Notes: generated by a model from the letters alone, not told the origin. A stretch of DNA of 64,000 nt from Lacrimispora indolis DSM 755 (GCF_000526995.1 NZ_AZUI01000001.1:930001-994000), one strand, 5' to 3'; positions 53,618-63,402 are shown, numbered from the stretch's first letter. Made by a program: numbers and translations.

Positions 53618-54466
53618 CTATTTTTCCAGAAGCCGCAAAATCTCGTCTCTGGCTTCCTCTACAGTTGTAATGTTATCATCAATGGGGACGCCATGATCCC
53701 GCAGGGAATGGACCACATAGGTGATCTGGGGCGCTGCAAGGCCCATGGCTTCCAGCTCCTTATAATGCTTGAATACCTCCTTGGGTGTATCGTCAAACAC
53801 CTTTTCCCCATGATTCATAACCAGAATCCGGTCCACATACCGGGCAATGTCCTCCATGCTGTGAGAAACCAGAATAATGGTCATATTCCTTTCCCGGTGA
53901 AGCCTATGAATCTGATCCAGGATCTCATCTCTTCCTCTTGGGTCTAAGCCTGCGGTCGGCTCATCCAGTATGAGCACCTCAGGATTCATTGCAAGAACGC
54001 CTGCTATGGCTACCCGCCGCTTCTGTCCTCCCGAAAGCTCAAAAGGCGACCGGCTGTAAAAGCTTTCATCAAGCCCTACCATGGTCAATGCTTCCTTTGC
54101 CCGATTCTCGGTTTCCTGTTTGGAAAGCCCCTGATTCTTTGGCCCAAAACAAACGTCCGTAAACACATTGATCTCAAAAAGCTGATGCTCGGGATACTGG
54201 AATACAAGTCCCACCTTGCTTCTCAAAGCCCGCAGATCGTAACCTCCCTCATAAATGTTCCTTCCATTATAATAAATGGCCCCTGAAGTGGCTTTCATCA
54301 ATCCGTTTAAATGCTGGATCAGGGTCGACTTCCCAGAGCCTGTATGCCCGATCAGGCCCACAAATTCCCCGTCTTTTATTTCCAGGTTTATATCCTTTAA
54401 CGCCTGCTGCTCAAAGGCTGTTCCAAGGCTGTAAACATAGTTCAAATGCTCTGCTTTAATTGCCAT
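53618..54466 (-). CDS. ecfA2: ECF transporter ATPase A2
   Basis: 282 residues. Walker [11 protein letters not shown]-loop QYPEHQLF, signature [13 protein letters not shown], Walker [15 protein letters not shown]. Starts 11 bases before the ecfA1 stop. Standard order ecfA1-ecfA2-ecfT-truA. Confidence 0.93.
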   Translation of the reverse strand: MAIKAEHLNYVYSLGTAFEQQALKDINLEIKDGEFVGLIGHTGSGKSTLIQHLNGLMKATSGAIYYNGRNIYEGGYDLRALRSKVGLVFQYPEHQLFEINVFTDVCFGPKNQGLSKQETENRAKEALTMVGLDESFYSRSPFELSGGQKRRVAIAGVLAMNPEVLILDEPTAGLDPRGRDEILDQIHRLHRERNMTIILVSHSMEDIARYVDRILVMNHGEKVFDDTPKEVFKHYKELEAMGLAAPQITYVVHSLRDHGVPIDDNITTVEEARDEILRLLEK

Positions 54467-55361
54467 CCTTTACTCCATTCTCCAGAGTCACTGATCCTGG
54501 AAAACGCTCTGCAAACTTTGGCAGAAGATTTTCCATCAGCTCCTCCAGTGTCAGTATCCCAGCAGGTAAGTCTATGCCATTCTTTTGAAGCTCATAAGCC
54601 AGCTCCGTTACCTGAGGAACATCCAGACGGTAGGATTTCAGTTCTTCTACCCTTGAGAAGATTTCCTTTGGAGTGCCATCCATAACGATCCTGCCATTGT
54701 CCATGACAATGACCCTGTCTGCGTCTATGACCTCTTCCATATAGTGGGTGATCAGAAGGACTGTGATCCCTTCTTTACGATTCAATTCCCTGACCGTTTT
54801 TACAACTTCCTTCCGGCCGTTAGGATCCAGCATGGCCGTAGGCTCGTCTAAAACAATGCACTGAGGGCGCATAGCCATAACACCTGCAATGGCGACCCTT
54901 TGCTTTTGGCCTCCAGAAAGCTTATTGGGGGACTTCATCCGGAATGCAGCCATTCCAACACTCTCCAGACTTTCATCTACCCTCTTCCATATCTCATCCG
55001 TGGGAACGCCCAGGTTTTCAGGACCAAAACCCACATCTTCCTCCACAATGTTTCCGATGATCTGATTATCCGGGTTCTGGAATACCATCCCGGTCTTTTT
55101 CCGAACTTCCCATAAATTTTCTTCCACGGAGGTATCCATCCCCTGAATCCACACAGTCCCTTCCGTAGGTAGCAAAATCGCATCCAGCTGTTTTGCAAAA
55201 GTGGACTTTCCGGAGCCGTTGTGTCCAAGTATGGCCACAAACTTCCCGGCTTCAATATCCAGGCTGACGCCGTCAATGGCACGCTTAATTTCTTCAATAT
55301 TTTCTTCTTCATCTCTTCTGATATAATCAAATATCAGTTTTGACGTTTTTATTATTCCCAT
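54456..55361 (-). CDS. ecfA1: ECF transporter ATPase A1
   Basis: 301 residues from ATG 55361 (MGIIKTSKL). Walker [11 protein letters not shown]-loop QNPDNQI, signature [13 protein letters not shown], Walker [15 protein letters not shown] near-consensus promoter lies about 45 bases upstream, so the ecf operon is transcribed apart from rplQ. Confidence 0.93.
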   Translation of the reverse strand: MGIIKTSKLIFDYIRRDEEENIEEIKRAIDGVSLDIEAGKFVAILGHNGSGKSTFAKQLDAILLPTEGTVWIQGMDTSVEENLWEVRKKTGMVFQNPDNQIIGNIVEEDVGFGPENLGVPTDEIWKRVDESLESVGMAAFRMKSPNKLSGGQKQRVAIAGVMAMRPQCIVLDEPTAMLDPNGRKEVVKTVRELNRKEGITVLLITHYMEEVIDADRVIVMDNGRIVMDGTPKEIFSRVEELKSYRLDVPQVTELAYELQKNGIDLPAGILTLEELMENLLPKFAERFPGSVTLENGVKDGN

Positions 55362-55405
55362 AGCGGACCTTTCTCTGATAGATTCAAACATTCATATGCC
55401 ACATA

Positions 55406-55434
55406 ATTTTAGTTGAATATTTCATAACAGTCAA
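55406..55434 (-). promoter_or_regulatory. Promoter of ecfA1-ecfA2-ecfT-truA
   Basis: Minus strand TTGACT (55429-55434), 17 bases, TAAAAT (55406-55411). Confidence 0.65.
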
Positions 55435-55574
55435 GCATCGGCACGAATCTTTTGTAAATTCCAGGGGTGATCGGAGAAATTTTCTTGATAAATGATAATT
55501 TTCAGCCTCACATGCTGCTTTCATAAGGTTTTTTTAATATTTCAATGGGGTGGAGTGAAATAGGGTGCACGTTT

Positions 55575-55712
55575 CCAGAACAAGAAAGAATCCCGCTTGC
55601 GGGATTCTCCGCCTGCGGCGGGTCGCCCCGGCGACATCCACCCCTGCCGCCGCAGTGCGATCCTCCCGGAGGGTTTTTATCGTATAGGACGAACTTTCCT
55701 ATACGATAAAAA
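55575..55712. repeat. G+C-rich hairpin-bearing intergenic repeat, copy B
   Basis: Begins with the palindrome GAATCCCGC-TT-GCGGGATTC, continues through GCGGCGGG...GCCGCCGC, and ends with a hairpin of about 15 bp (TTTTATCGTATAGGA and its complement, 55674-55711). Shares motif order with the stretch at 23986-24060 and with part of the rpmJ leader (CCGCAGTG then GTTTTTATCGTA). No coding sense. Confidence 0.45.
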
Positions 55713-55738
55713 ACGGCACAGATGCAGCCATCTGTGCC
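55707..55738 (-). terminator. Terminator of the two repeat-protein genes
   Basis: Minus strand GGCACAGATG-GCTG-CATCTGTGCC, perfect 10-bp stem, then GTTTTTTATC. Starts eight bases after the stop at 55746. Confidence 0.88.
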
Positions 55739-55745
55739 ATTTCTA

Positions 55746-56771
55746 TTACGGAACCCAAAGTCCCGAGCCGTCTACCTGGTAGATACCTTCCACCTTTGTA
55801 TTCACTGCCATACTGCCGTCACTATAGAGATAATACCATTTTCCAGGCTGAGGCTGGATCCAGCCAACAGCCATGTCACCGTCAGTATTTAAATAATACC
55901 ATTTTTCATTTACTTGCTGCCAGCCGGTCAGCATCTGGGCATCTGGGCCCATATAGTACCATTTATCACCTATATACTGCCAGCCAACGGCCGCGTAACC
56001 ATCACTGTTAAAATAATACCATTTTCCGCTGACCATTTTCCACTGGCCCATAACGTAGTTTCCATCCTCGCCCCGGTATTTTTTCCCGTTCTGATACTCT
56101 GCCCAGGTTCCCGTGGTATCTCCCAGCTCCTGGACCACAGAATCATCAGAGGTGGTCACTTCTCCTTCTTTCAGATAATCTTCCTCAGAAGAATCCTTTG
56201 GAATTGCCTTTACGGTATAGAAATACTTATAACCTCCATCCATGTACTGTAATAGATCCACGGAAGTCGATGAAGTGGTCAGGCTCTTGATCCAGATACC
56301 GCCCTCCTTGTACAGGATCACCTGATACCTGGAAGCAAACGGAACCTTTTTCCAGGAAGCCTTTGTCTTCGTGTTGTCGCTCCATCCTGCCCTTTCCGGG
56401 CTTTCCAGCATTGCCACCGGGACGTAGGAAACCTTTATTACAGTTTCCTCATCTTCTGCATTTACAGAAACCAGGCTTCCTCCATAAACGGTACAGTCAG
56501 ATCTGGTATAAGTGCCGCTCACTCTTATGGTACCGGTTATCTTCTTTCCGGGGACCCAATCATCCACATTCTCCTTGCTCCATTCCGGACCTACCTCTGA
56601 ATAGTTGACCGTTACAGACGGAACCTGGATTCCTTCCGTCCAGCTGCTTTTGCTTCCATGATCCAGGCGGATCTTCAAGCTTCCGGAAGCCGGGACTGTC
56701 ATCCCTGTTCCCAGAACCATTAAGGCACATAAAAGCACCAGCCACTTCCCTTTCCCCTGCATCCACTTCAT
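55746..56771 (-). CDS. Secreted choline-binding-type repeat protein 2
   Basis: 341-residue precursor. Signal peptide (residues 1-29, ending VPASG). The N-terminal part (residues 30-220) has a small beta domain shared with the upstream paralog and a fibronectin-like region (VPFASRYQVILYKEG). The C-terminal 110 residues hold five choline/glucan-binding repeats of the form GKWYYFNSDGYAAVGW. Attaches non-covalently to the cell wall; no catalytic domain seen. Follows its paralog by 24 bases. Confidence 0.82.
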   Translation of the reverse strand: MKWMQGKGKWLVLLCALMVLGTGMTVPASGSLKIRLDHGSKSSWTEGIQVPSVTVNYSEVGPEWSKENVDDWVPGKKITGTIRVSGTYTRSDCTVYGGSLVSVNAEDEETVIKVSYVPVAMLESPERAGWSDNTKTKASWKKVPFASRYQVILYKEGGIWIKSLTTSSTSVDLLQYMDGGYKYFYTVKAIPKDSSEEDYLKEGEVTTSDDSVVQELGDTTGTWAEYQNGKKYRGEDGNYVMGQWKMVSGKWYYFNSDGYAAVGWQYIGDKWYYMGPDAQMLTGWQQVNEKWYYLNTDGDMAVGWIQPQPGKWYYLYSDGSMAVNTKVEGIYQVDGSGLWVP

Positions 56772-56795
56772 CGATATCTACTTCCTTTCCTGCTG

Positions 56796-58022
56796 TTACT
56801 TACGCCATATACCGTTGCCATCTACCGGAAATCCGCTGATGGTAGTATTGACAGCCTTTGACCCCTCACCTGGATAGAAATAATACCAGTTTCCGTCTAC
56901 CTGCTTCCAGCCTTCCTGCATAACTCCTGAGGAATCCGTATAATACCATTTATTATTGTAATTGATCCAGCCGGTCGCCATGGCACCCTCCACACCGCTG
57001 GTAGTGGAAGGATTTAAGTAATACCATTTATTATTAGAAACGATCCACCCGGATGTCATGGCTCCGTCGCTGTTTAAGAAATACCATAAGTTATTTCTCT
57101 GCTGCCAGCCGGTCACCATAGCACCGTTGGAATCAAATAAATACCACTTATTATTGATCTTTGCCCAGTTGTTTTTATGATAGGTTCCATCGGGATAGCG
57201 GTAATACCAGGAGTTGCCGTTTTTGATCCAGCCTACCTGCCCGCTTGTTGGAGTGCCGTTATCCTGGCCGCTTCCATCGGATACCTTTTCCTCGGGCAGA
57301 TATACTTCATCAGATTCTGTCCAGTCACTGTTCTTTCCATATTTCTGTTCGCTTTCCGTATATGGTACGGTACGCACTTTAAAGCTGTAAGTACCTGCCT
57401 TTGTCATATAAGGAAAGAAGTTGTAAGAGGTAGCCTTAAGCTTCTCAACCTTTTTCACTATGCTGCTTCCTCTGTATAAATAAACGTCATAAGCACCTGA
57501 GCTGTTATCCACGGAGCTCCATTTGGCATTGCCGTATCCTGATTCTCTCCAGTAAGCATCTTCCGGTGATTCATATGTGCCCTTTATGGGTTTAAAGGTA
57601 AATGTGACATACAGTGTATCTGACCCTGAACGGCTGGCAGAAACATAAGTTCCTCCCTTAATGGTAATGTTACTGGACTGATATCCTCCCTTAAAGGCAT
57701 ATTCATCGGAATTAGTTGCCCTTAAAGTCACCTTCATCTTAGGTTCAGATCCCACTTTCATCTCCTTTGTATCGGATGTGATCCAGTCCACCTCTGTCAC
57801 TTCGTATCTGTCGTTATTGGTATAAACATAGTTTCCTGTTGCTTCATTCATTTTAAAGCTGTCTTCTGATGGCAGCGTCTCTCCCGATTCCAGTTCCTCC
57901 AGCCCTGCGTAAATGGTCACTGATGTTATGGTCTTTACAGCAGCCAGGGACTCAAATGGAATGCTGAGCCCCAAAAGGCTCACCATAGAAGCCAAAGCAA
58001 CTAACCGTTTAAAATGTTTCAT
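56796..58022 (-). CDS. Secreted choline-binding-type repeat protein 1
   Basis: 408-residue precursor from ATG 58022 (GGGAGG 6 bases upstream). Signal peptide (MKHFKRLVALASMVSLLGLS...). N-terminal domain with SSNITIKGGTYVSASRSGSD, a fibronectin-like part (GAYDVYLYRGSSIVKKVEKL), then six or seven cell-wall-binding repeats (NNKWYYLNPS, GWQQRNNLWYFLNSDGAM). Same architecture as the next gene, so a tandem duplication. Cell-wall or host-glycan binding is inferred. Confidence 0.82.
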   Translation of the reverse strand: MKHFKRLVALASMVSLLGLSIPFESLAAVKTITSVTIYAGLEELESGETLPSEDSFKMNEATGNYVYTNNDRYEVTEVDWITSDTKEMKVGSEPKMKVTLRATNSDEYAFKGGYQSSNITIKGGTYVSASRSGSDTLYVTFTFKPIKGTYESPEDAYWRESGYGNAKWSSVDNSSGAYDVYLYRGSSIVKKVEKLKATSYNFFPYMTKAGTYSFKVRTVPYTESEQKYGKNSDWTESDEVYLPEEKVSDGSGQDNGTPTSGQVGWIKNGNSWYYRYPDGTYHKNNWAKINNKWYLFDSNGAMVTGWQQRNNLWYFLNSDGAMTSGWIVSNNKWYYLNPSTTSGVEGAMATGWINYNNKWYYTDSSGVMQEGWKQVDGNWYYFYPGEGSKAVNTTISGFPVDGNGIWRK

Positions 58023-58088
58023 AAAAAAACCTCCCACTCTCCTATTTAACGTATTCTGACAAAACAGTCATCTACTTCTATTACTGAC

Positions 58089-58118
58089 ATTATATCCCTG
58101 AAACCAATTGACCGTCAA
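58089..58118 (-). promoter_or_regulatory. Promoter of the two repeat-protein genes
   Basis: Minus strand TTGACG (58113-58118), 18 bases, TATAAT (58089-58094). About 65 bases before the start codon. Confidence 0.65.
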
Positions 58119-58292
58119 CTTACGATATTCTTTCTTTATTCTTGCGGTTCTTTAAATGGGAGGAGGGAAATGGATAAAAGCTTGATGGTTGGGGAGATTT
58201 ATGGAATGGAGGCGTTTTGGCGGGGATTTTTGAATTAAAAAATATGATGGAGAATGTACTTTGATATGGGGGATCTGCAATAAGTCCGCAGT

Positions 58293-58327
58293 GTGGGCTG
58301 GGGTATCCTGCGGATACCCCAGCCCAC
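58293..58327. repeat. 16-bp-arm palindrome downstream of rplQ
   Basis: GTGGGCTGGGGTATCC-TGC-GGATACCCCAGCCCAC, perfect arms, no T-run. Lies just beyond the rplQ terminator. Confidence 0.7.
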
Positions 58328-58342
58328 GGGCATTCGCCCTAT

Positions 58343-58406
58343 GAAAAAAGGTTCGATAGAATTTTCTTATGTGCAAGCACAACGAAAATTCTATCGAACC
58401 TTTTTT
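58343..58406 (-). terminator. Terminator of the rpmJ-rplQ operon
   Basis: Minus strand GGTTCGATAGAATTTTC pairs perfectly (17 bp) with GAAAATTCTATCGAACC, followed by TTTTTT; T-runs on both strands. About 25 bases after the rplQ stop. Confidence 0.92.
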
Positions 58407-58430
58407 CAACACTGCTCATTGCTTTCGTGG

Positions 58431-58967
58431 TTATACCAACTCCAGTACTACTTCCATGGCTCCGTCGCCTTTACGCTGGCCGATCTTAACGATACGGGTG
58501 TAGCCGCCGTTGCGGGATACGTACTTTGGGGCAACTTCTTCAAACAGCTTCTTTGGCAGATCAACAGATTTTGTGTTTTTCTTTCTTCCTGCAGCTTCTG
58601 CCGGAACCTCTGTTACGTCATAAAGAACCTTTAACATCAGTCTTCTAGCGTGAAGTCTGGAAGGAAGATCTTTCTTGATCTCTTTCTCCACTTCATCGTA
58701 AACGGTAACTTTCTTGCCGTTAACGACTTCTTTCACTCTCTTACCGTCTTTATCTTTACGTGCAACTTTTGCGGTAACCTTAACATTCTCAAAATTGTCT
58801 TTCTCTTTTACCGCTAAAGCGATGAGGCCTTCAGCCACCTTGCGGATTTCTTTTGCCCTAGCCTCTGTTGTCACGATTTTGCCATTATATAATAATGCAG
58901 TTACCTGGCTTCTGATTAATGCTTTTCTCTGGCTGGAAGTTTTTCCCAGCTTTCTATATCCTGCCAT
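58431..58967 (-). CDS. rplQ: 50S ribosomal protein L17 with charged insertion
   Basis: 178 residues from MAGYRKLGKTSSQRKAL. Core L17 motifs flank an extra segment of about 50 residues rich in Lys, Asp and Val (roughly residues 64-110, VARKDKDGKRVKEVVNGKKV). Ordinary L17 is 113-130 residues. Insertions here occur in related Clostridia. GGAGG precedes the ATG. Confidence 0.93.
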   Translation of the reverse strand: MAGYRKLGKTSSQRKALIRSQVTALLYNGKIVTTEARAKEIRKVAEGLIALAVKEKDNFENVKVTAKVARKDKDGKRVKEVVNGKKVTVYDEVEKEIKKDLPSRLHARRLMLKVLYDVTEVPAEAAGRKKNTKSVDLPKKLFEEVAPKYVSRNGGYTRIVKIGQRKGDGAMEVVLELV

Positions 58968-59065
58968 TTTAATATTCCTCCATTTGTGGAACACTGGTAC
59001 ATGCTTCTTCGGACTTATTGTACCAATGCTTTATCTCCATAAATCAGCTGCTTCAAGCGGTCCGG

Positions 59066-60034
59066 TTATACAGCGGAATCATCGCTTGGGTTAAGCTGCA
59101 AGCCTAACTCTTTTAATTTGGCCAGCACTTCTTCTAAAGACTTGCGGCCCAGATTACGAACCTTCATCATATCTTCGGAGGTACGGTTGCACAGTTCTTC
59201 CACCGTATTGATACCGGCTCTCTTCAGACAGTTGTATGAACGGACAGAAAGCTCCAGTTCATCAATGTTCATTTCCAGAACCTTTTCCTTTTCATTATCT
59301 TCTTTTTCCACCATGACTTCTGCAGTCTTAGCGTTCTCAGATAAATCAATGAACAGGTTCAAATGTTCGCTTAACACCTTTGCGGCAAGACTGACTGCCT
59401 CATCGGGTGCCGAGGTACCATTTGTAAATACATCTAATGTCAGCTTATCGTAATCCGTAACCTGACCTACTCGGGTGTTTTCTACCGTCATGTTGACGCG
59501 TTCCACTGGTGTATAAATAGAATCAACGGCAATCACGCCTATGGGTAAATCTTCACTCTTATTTTTATCTGCGCTTACATAGCCGCGGCCCTTGGTAATA
59601 GTAAGCTCCATATAGAACTTGCTGTCCGTGCCGCCGCTTAAGGTGGCGATGACCTGCTCCGGATTCATGATCTCGATATCAGGATCTGCCTGAATATCCG
59701 CAGCCGTTATAACGCCTTCGCCTTCAAACTCAATGTAAGCAACCTTTGCTTCGTTGGTGTCGCTGTTATTCTTAATAGATAAGCTCTTGATGTTCATGAT
59801 GATCTCAGTTACATCTTCCTTAACACCTGGAATAGAACTGAATTCATGCAAAACGCCGTCGATTTTTACCTGACTCACTGCAGCGCCCGGTAAGGAAGAA
59901 AGCATGATTCTTCTTAAGGAATTTCCTAAAGTCGTGCCATAACCTCTTTCAAGCGGTTCAACTACAAACTTGCCATATTTTTTATCTTCTGAGATTTCAG
60001 CAATCTCAATGTTTGGTTTTTCAAAATCGAACAC
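59066..60034 (-). CDS. rpoA: RNA polymerase alpha subunit
   Basis: 322 residues from a GTG at 60034: AGGAGG lies 8 bases upstream and the product begins [14 protein letters not shown]. The N-terminal dimerisation domain has [18 protein letters not shown]; the C-terminal domain ([35 protein letters not shown]) binds UP elements and activators. Conserved place between rpsD and rplQ. Confidence 0.97.
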   Translation of the reverse strand: MFDFEKPNIEIAEISEDKKYGKFVVEPLERGYGTTLGNSLRRIMLSSLPGAAVSQVKIDGVLHEFSSIPGVKEDVTEIIMNIKSLSIKNNSDTNEAKVAYIEFEGEGVITAADIQADPDIEIMNPEQVIATLSGGTDSKFYMELTITKGRGYVSADKNKSEDLPIGVIAVDSIYTPVERVNMTVENTRVGQVTDYDKLTLDVFTNGTSAPDEAVSLAAKVLSEHLNLFIDLSENAKTAEVMVEKEDNEKEKVLEMNIDELELSVRSYNCLKRAGINTVEELCNRTSEDMMKVRNLGRKSLEEVLAKLKELGLQLNPSDDSAV

Positions 60035-60087
60035 TAATAGCCCCTCCTTTTGGGTATTTTGTATCGAGGGTCTTATACTCAAACCTT

Positions 60088-60111
60088 GCCCGGAGGGGTA
60101 TCCCCCCGGGC
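60088..60111 (-). promoter_or_regulatory. G+C-rich hairpin between rpsD and rpoA
   Basis: GCCCGG(A)GGGG...CCCC(C)CCGGGC, a strong stem without T-run, in the 107-base gap. It may be an RNA-processing or stability element, or involved in S4-type control. Confidence 0.4.
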
Positions 60112-60141
60112 GAAAGCCGGCTTCAATCAACAGACTTTCAA

Positions 60142-60735
60142 TTATTTGGAGTACAACTCGACGATAAGCATTTCATTCACCGGAACATCAATCTCATCTC
60201 TTGTTGGTAACTCTTTTACAGTACCACGTAAATTCTCATGGTCAACATCAAGCCATGCCGGAACCATACGTCCTGCGGTTGTTTCCTGAACACTCTTAAA
60301 TCTTGGGTTGGCTTTGCTCTTCTCTTTTACTTCGATCACATCTCCAGCCTTAATTAAATAGGAAGGAATGTTTACGCACTTGCCGTTTACAAGAATGCTC
60401 TTATGGTCAACCATCTGTCTGGTCTCTCTTCTTGTTCTTCCGAATCCCATACGGAATACTACATTATCAAGTCTTCTCTCCAGAAGGATCATCAGGTTTT
60501 CACCTACCAGACCATTCATTCTGGAAGCCTTTGCATAGTAGTTACGGAAAGGTTTCTCAAGAACACCGTAGATGAATTTAGCTTTCTGCTTTTCTCTAAG
60601 CTGAATGCCGTACTCACTCATCTTTCTGTTAGCTCTTTTTAATTCTCTGTTTGATTTTTTATCTATTCCTAAATAGATCGGATCAAGACCAAGGGATCTA
60701 CATCTTTTAAGAACAGGAACTCTGTCAACTGCCAC
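60142..60735 (-). CDS. rpsD: 30S ribosomal protein S4
   Basis: 197 residues from GTG 60735 (GGAGG 8 bases upstream). S4 N-terminal domain and S4 RNA-binding motif [32 protein letters not shown] (recognised by [10 protein letters not shown] and [11 protein letters not shown]). The N-terminus lacks the CxxC zinc ligands, the zinc-free form. Confidence 0.97.
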   Translation of the reverse strand: MAVDRVPVLKRCRSLGLDPIYLGIDKKSNRELKRANRKMSEYGIQLREKQKAKFIYGVLEKPFRNYYAKASRMNGLVGENLMILLERRLDNVVFRMGFGRTRRETRQMVDHKSILVNGKCVNIPSYLIKAGDVIEVKEKSKANPRFKSVQETTAGRMVPAWLDVDHENLRGTVKELPTRDEIDVPVNEMLIVELYSK

Positions 60736-60751
60736 TGTAATTACCTCCTAA

Positions 60752-61153
60752 TTAGACTCTTCTACGTTTTGGTGGACGACAACCGTTATGTGGAACCGGA
60801 GTTACATCCTTAATGCTGGTTACCTCTAATCCGCATGCCTGAAGTGCACGAATAGCTGCTTCACGGCCTGAACCAGGACCTTTGACCATGACGTCTACTG
60901 ATTTTAAACCATGTACAAGAGCTGCCTTAGTAGCAGTTTCTGCCGCCATCTGAGCTGCATATGGAGTAGATTTCCTTGAACCTCTGAAGCCAAGACCACC
61001 AGCACTTGCCCAGGATAATGCATTACCCTGTGTATCTGTTAATGTCACGATCGTGTTATTAAAAGATGACTGGATATGTGCTTGTCCGCGTTCAACGTTT
61101 TTCTTTACGCGCTTTTTTGTCACTTTTTTAGTAGTGGACATTTTTTTAGCCAT
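60752..61153 (-). CDS. rpsK: 30S ribosomal protein S11
   Basis: 133 residues; [36 protein letters not shown] and the C-terminal [13 protein letters not shown] are diagnostic. Standard position between rpsM and rpsD. Confidence 0.97.
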   Translation of the reverse strand: MAKKMSTTKKVTKKRVKKNVERGQAHIQSSFNNTIVTLTDTQGNALSWASAGGLGFRGSRKSTPYAAQMAAETATKAALVHGLKSVDVMVKGPGSGREAAIRALQACGLEVTSIKDVTPVPHNGCRPPKRRRV

Positions 61154-61261
61154 TTTAAACTAACCTACTTTCTTTTTACTTGCATCTGAATCCTGTTATT
61201 CCTGTTTTTAAAACATGTAACGTGATTCGCTGTTATTGGGTGAGGATATTATTATCCTTAC

Positions 61262-61630
61262 TTATTTCTTCTTGTTTGCTACAGTCTTTCTAGGACCCTT
61301 ACGTGTTCTTGCGTTGGTCTTTGTTTTCTGACCACGAACAGGCAGACTCTTCCTATGACGGATTCCGCGATAGCAGCCGATTTCCTGAAGTCTCTTGATG
61401 TTCATAGCGATTTCTCTGCGTAAATCACCTTCAACAATCTGAGAATCAGCAATCACTGATGAAATTCTCTTTACTTCGTCGTCAGTTAAATCCTTAACAC
61501 GAGTGTCAGGACTAACGCCAGCTTCTGTCAGGATGCGGTTTGAACTTGTTCTGCCGATACCGTAGATATAGGTCAAGCCGATCTCAACACGTTTTTCTCT
61601 TGGTAAATCAACACCTGAAATACGAGCCAT
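61262..61630 (-). CDS. rpsM: 30S ribosomal protein S13
   Basis: 122 residues; starts [26 protein letters not shown] (motif VDLPREKR) and ends with the basic tail [16 protein letters not shown]. Follows rpmJ. Confidence 0.97.
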   Translation of the reverse strand: MARISGVDLPREKRVEIGLTYIYGIGRTSSNRILTEAGVSPDTRVKDLTDDEVKRISSVIADSQIVEGDLRREIAMNIKRLQEIGCYRGIRHRKSLPVRGQKTKTNARTRKGPRKTVANKKK

Positions 61631-61656
61631 TTGTGTATTACACCTCCATTATTTTT

Positions 61657-61770
61657 TTAACCTTGTCTCTGCTTATGCTTAGGATTTTCACAGATTACTC
61701 TGATACTGCCTTTTCTCTTGATGATTTTGCATTTTTCGCAAATCGGTTTGACTGATGATCTAACCTTCAC
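61657..61770 (-). CDS. rpmJ: 50S ribosomal protein L36
   Basis: 37 residues from a GTG start: [20 protein letters not shown] and on to PKHKQRQG. Three Cys (CEKC and CENPKH) with a His form the zinc-binding set. AAAGGAG lies upstream. Sits between infA and rpsM, the conserved order. Confidence 0.95.
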   Translation of the reverse strand: MKVRSSVKPICEKCKIIKRKGSIRVICENPKHKQRQG

Positions 61771-62007
61771 AGCAATTCTCCTTTCCGTTATGCGCCCTTT
61801 CACATTAAGCACTTTGCGCCGTTTATAGGCGTTTCCGTGCGAAAGCGCTCCTCCGACACTCGGACAAGTCTCTCAACAAGCCCAGCGGCGATGGAGTCTC
61901 CTCTTGCAAAGAGCTTTCTGAGTATACCCGCAGTGTGTTTTTATCGTAAAACCAGTGCTGCCCATAAGGGCATAATACACCCAGTATTTCAACAAAGTCG
62001 CTATAGC
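61771..62007 (-). promoter_or_regulatory. Long structured leader before rpmJ, function unknown
   Basis: About 235 bases between a strong internal promoter and rpmJ with several small hairpins (CTCTT-TGC-AAGAG, TCCGA-GTG-TCGGA, GCC-TATAAAC-GGC). One frame is open for about 45 codons but starts after a stop and has no ribosome site. CCGCAGTG followed by GTTTTTATCGTA on the plus strand also occurs in the repeat at 55.6 kb. Confidence 0.45.
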
Positions 62008-62036
62008 ATTATAACACTCTTTATTTTAAAATGCAA
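62008..62036 (-). promoter_or_regulatory. Internal promoter for rpmJ-rpsM-rpsK-rpsD-rpoA-rplQ
   Basis: Minus strand TTGCAT (62031-62036), 17 bases, TATAAT (62008-62013). Lies about 80 bases after the infA stop. Confidence 0.7.
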
Positions 62037-62118
62037 GCACTTTTTCCTATATATTTATTAACCCTTTACCCTGGCGTGTCGCGCCTGAGAAACAGGCAGC
62101 CTTTTATGAAAAGGCGCC

Positions 62119-62337
62119 CTATTTGTCTCTCCAGATGATACGTCCCTTGCTTAAATCATAGGGGGACATCTCAATGGTCACTTTATCTCCCGGTAAAATA
62201 CGAATGTAGTTCATGCGAAGTTTTCCGCTGATGTGAGCCAGTACCTGATGGCCATTTTCCAGTTCTACCTGGAACATGGCATTGGGAAGCTTCTCCACAA
62301 CGGTTCCTTCAATTTCAATAACATCTGCTTTTGACAT
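62119..62337 (-). CDS. infA: Translation initiation factor IF-1
   Basis: 72 residues, S1-like OB fold: [39 protein letters not shown] and the C-terminal [16 protein letters not shown] 8 bases before the ATG. Confidence 0.97.
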   Translation of the reverse strand: MSKADVIEIEGTVVEKLPNAMFQVELENGHQVLAHISGKLRMNYIRILPGDKVTIEMSPYDLSKGRIIWRDK

Positions 62338-62342
62338 AAAGC

Positions 62343-62624
62343 TTACCTCCTAACAACCTGTTCTTCTCTTTTGAAACATCTGATGAAATGTTTGATCTCT
62401 TCATCGGTGACTGATTTATTTTCCCTGATTTTCGTTCCAGGGGAATGTTTCTCCCATAAAAGGGCTTCCACATGCTTTTTCTTTTTCTTCTTCGGGCAGT
62501 CCAGACGTCTGTATTTTCCGTCCACCAGATATATATATTCCCCTTCCTCCCGTAATATGAAGAAATAACCGCCTTTATCGTGTCCTGCCACAGATCTTAC
62601 AAATGCTCCGGTGCCTAACATCAT
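62343..62624 (-). CDS. KOW-domain RNA-binding protein
   Basis: 93 residues from ATG 62624 (GAGGA in the tail of map, 8 bases upstream). The N-terminal half is a KOW/L14e-like domain ([40 protein letters not shown]); the C-terminal half is charged. This gene between map and infA is common in Firmicutes and thought to bind ribosome or RNA. Confidence 0.85.
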   Translation of the reverse strand: MMLGTGAFVRSVAGHDKGGYFFILREEGEYIYLVDGKYRRLDCPKKKKKKHVEALLWEKHSPGTKIRENKSVTDEEIKHFIRCFKREEQVVRR

Positions 62625-62634
62625 GGACACTTCC

Positions 62635-63399
62635 TCATCGGACATGGGAAACCAGAGAAAGGATCTCCGGTTCACCCTCCGTGATCAGTACGGTATTTTC
62701 GTAATGGGCGGAAAGGTTTCCATCTTCTGTTACAACGGTCCAATCGTCGTCAAGCCATACGACCTCAGGCGTTCCCCCATTGATCATGGGTTCGATGGCC
62801 AGAGTCATTCCCGGCTTTAATTTGATTCCCCGTCTTTTCCGTGCAAAGTTCGGTACCTCTGGCTCCTCATGCAAATGAGAGCCGATTCCATGGCCTACCA
62901 GATCCCGGACAACTCCAAAGCCAAACTTTTCCGCATAGTTCTGGATTGCAGCAGATATATCATTCAGATGATTGCCAGATTTTGCAAATTTAATCCCTTC
63001 AAAGAAACATTGTCTTGTCACTTCTATGAGCTGTCCTGCGAAAGGAGTGATCTCTCCGATCCCGTAAGTCCTTGCTGCATCGGAATGATATCCTTTGTAA
63101 ATAACTCCGGCATCCAGACTTACGATATCGCCCTCTGCTAAAACACGCTTCTTACTTGGAATCCCGTGAACCACCTCATCGTTTACGGAAACGCAGATGG
63201 ATGCAGGATAACCATTATAATTCAGGAAAGAGGGCGTACAGCCATAACTCCTTATGATTTCTTCTCCCAGATGATCAATATCCCAGGTTGTCATTCCCGG
63301 CTTCAAGGCTTTTGAAAGCTCTTCATGAGTTTTACAAAGAATCTTTCCTGCCTCTCTCATAAGTTCTATCTCTCTTGCAGATTTGATCGTAACTGACAT
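62635..63399 (-). CDS. map: Methionine aminopeptidase, type I
   Basis: 254 residues. Removes N-terminal Met. Metal ligands fit: Asp in SLDAGVIYKG, Asp in HSDAARTYGIG, His in GHGIGSHLHEEP, Glu in AIEPM and Glu near ENTVLITEG. Follows adk by three bases. Confidence 0.95.
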   Translation of the reverse strand: MSVTIKSAREIELMREAGKILCKTHEELSKALKPGMTTWDIDHLGEEIIRSYGCTPSFLNYNGYPASICVSVNDEVVHGIPSKKRVLAEGDIVSLDAGVIYKGYHSDAARTYGIGEITPFAGQLIEVTRQCFFEGIKFAKSGNHLNDISAAIQNYAEKFGFGVVRDLVGHGIGSHLHEEPEVPNFARKRRGIKLKPGMTLAIEPMINGGTPEVVWLDDDWTVVTEDGNLSAHYENTVLITEGEPEILSLVSHVR

Positions 63400-63402
63400 A
63401 AA

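Noticed and set aside
60035..60130. Longer rpoA start
   Set aside because: The upstream frame crosses a G+C-rich hairpin; GTG 60034 follows AGGAGG and gives the standard alpha N-terminus.
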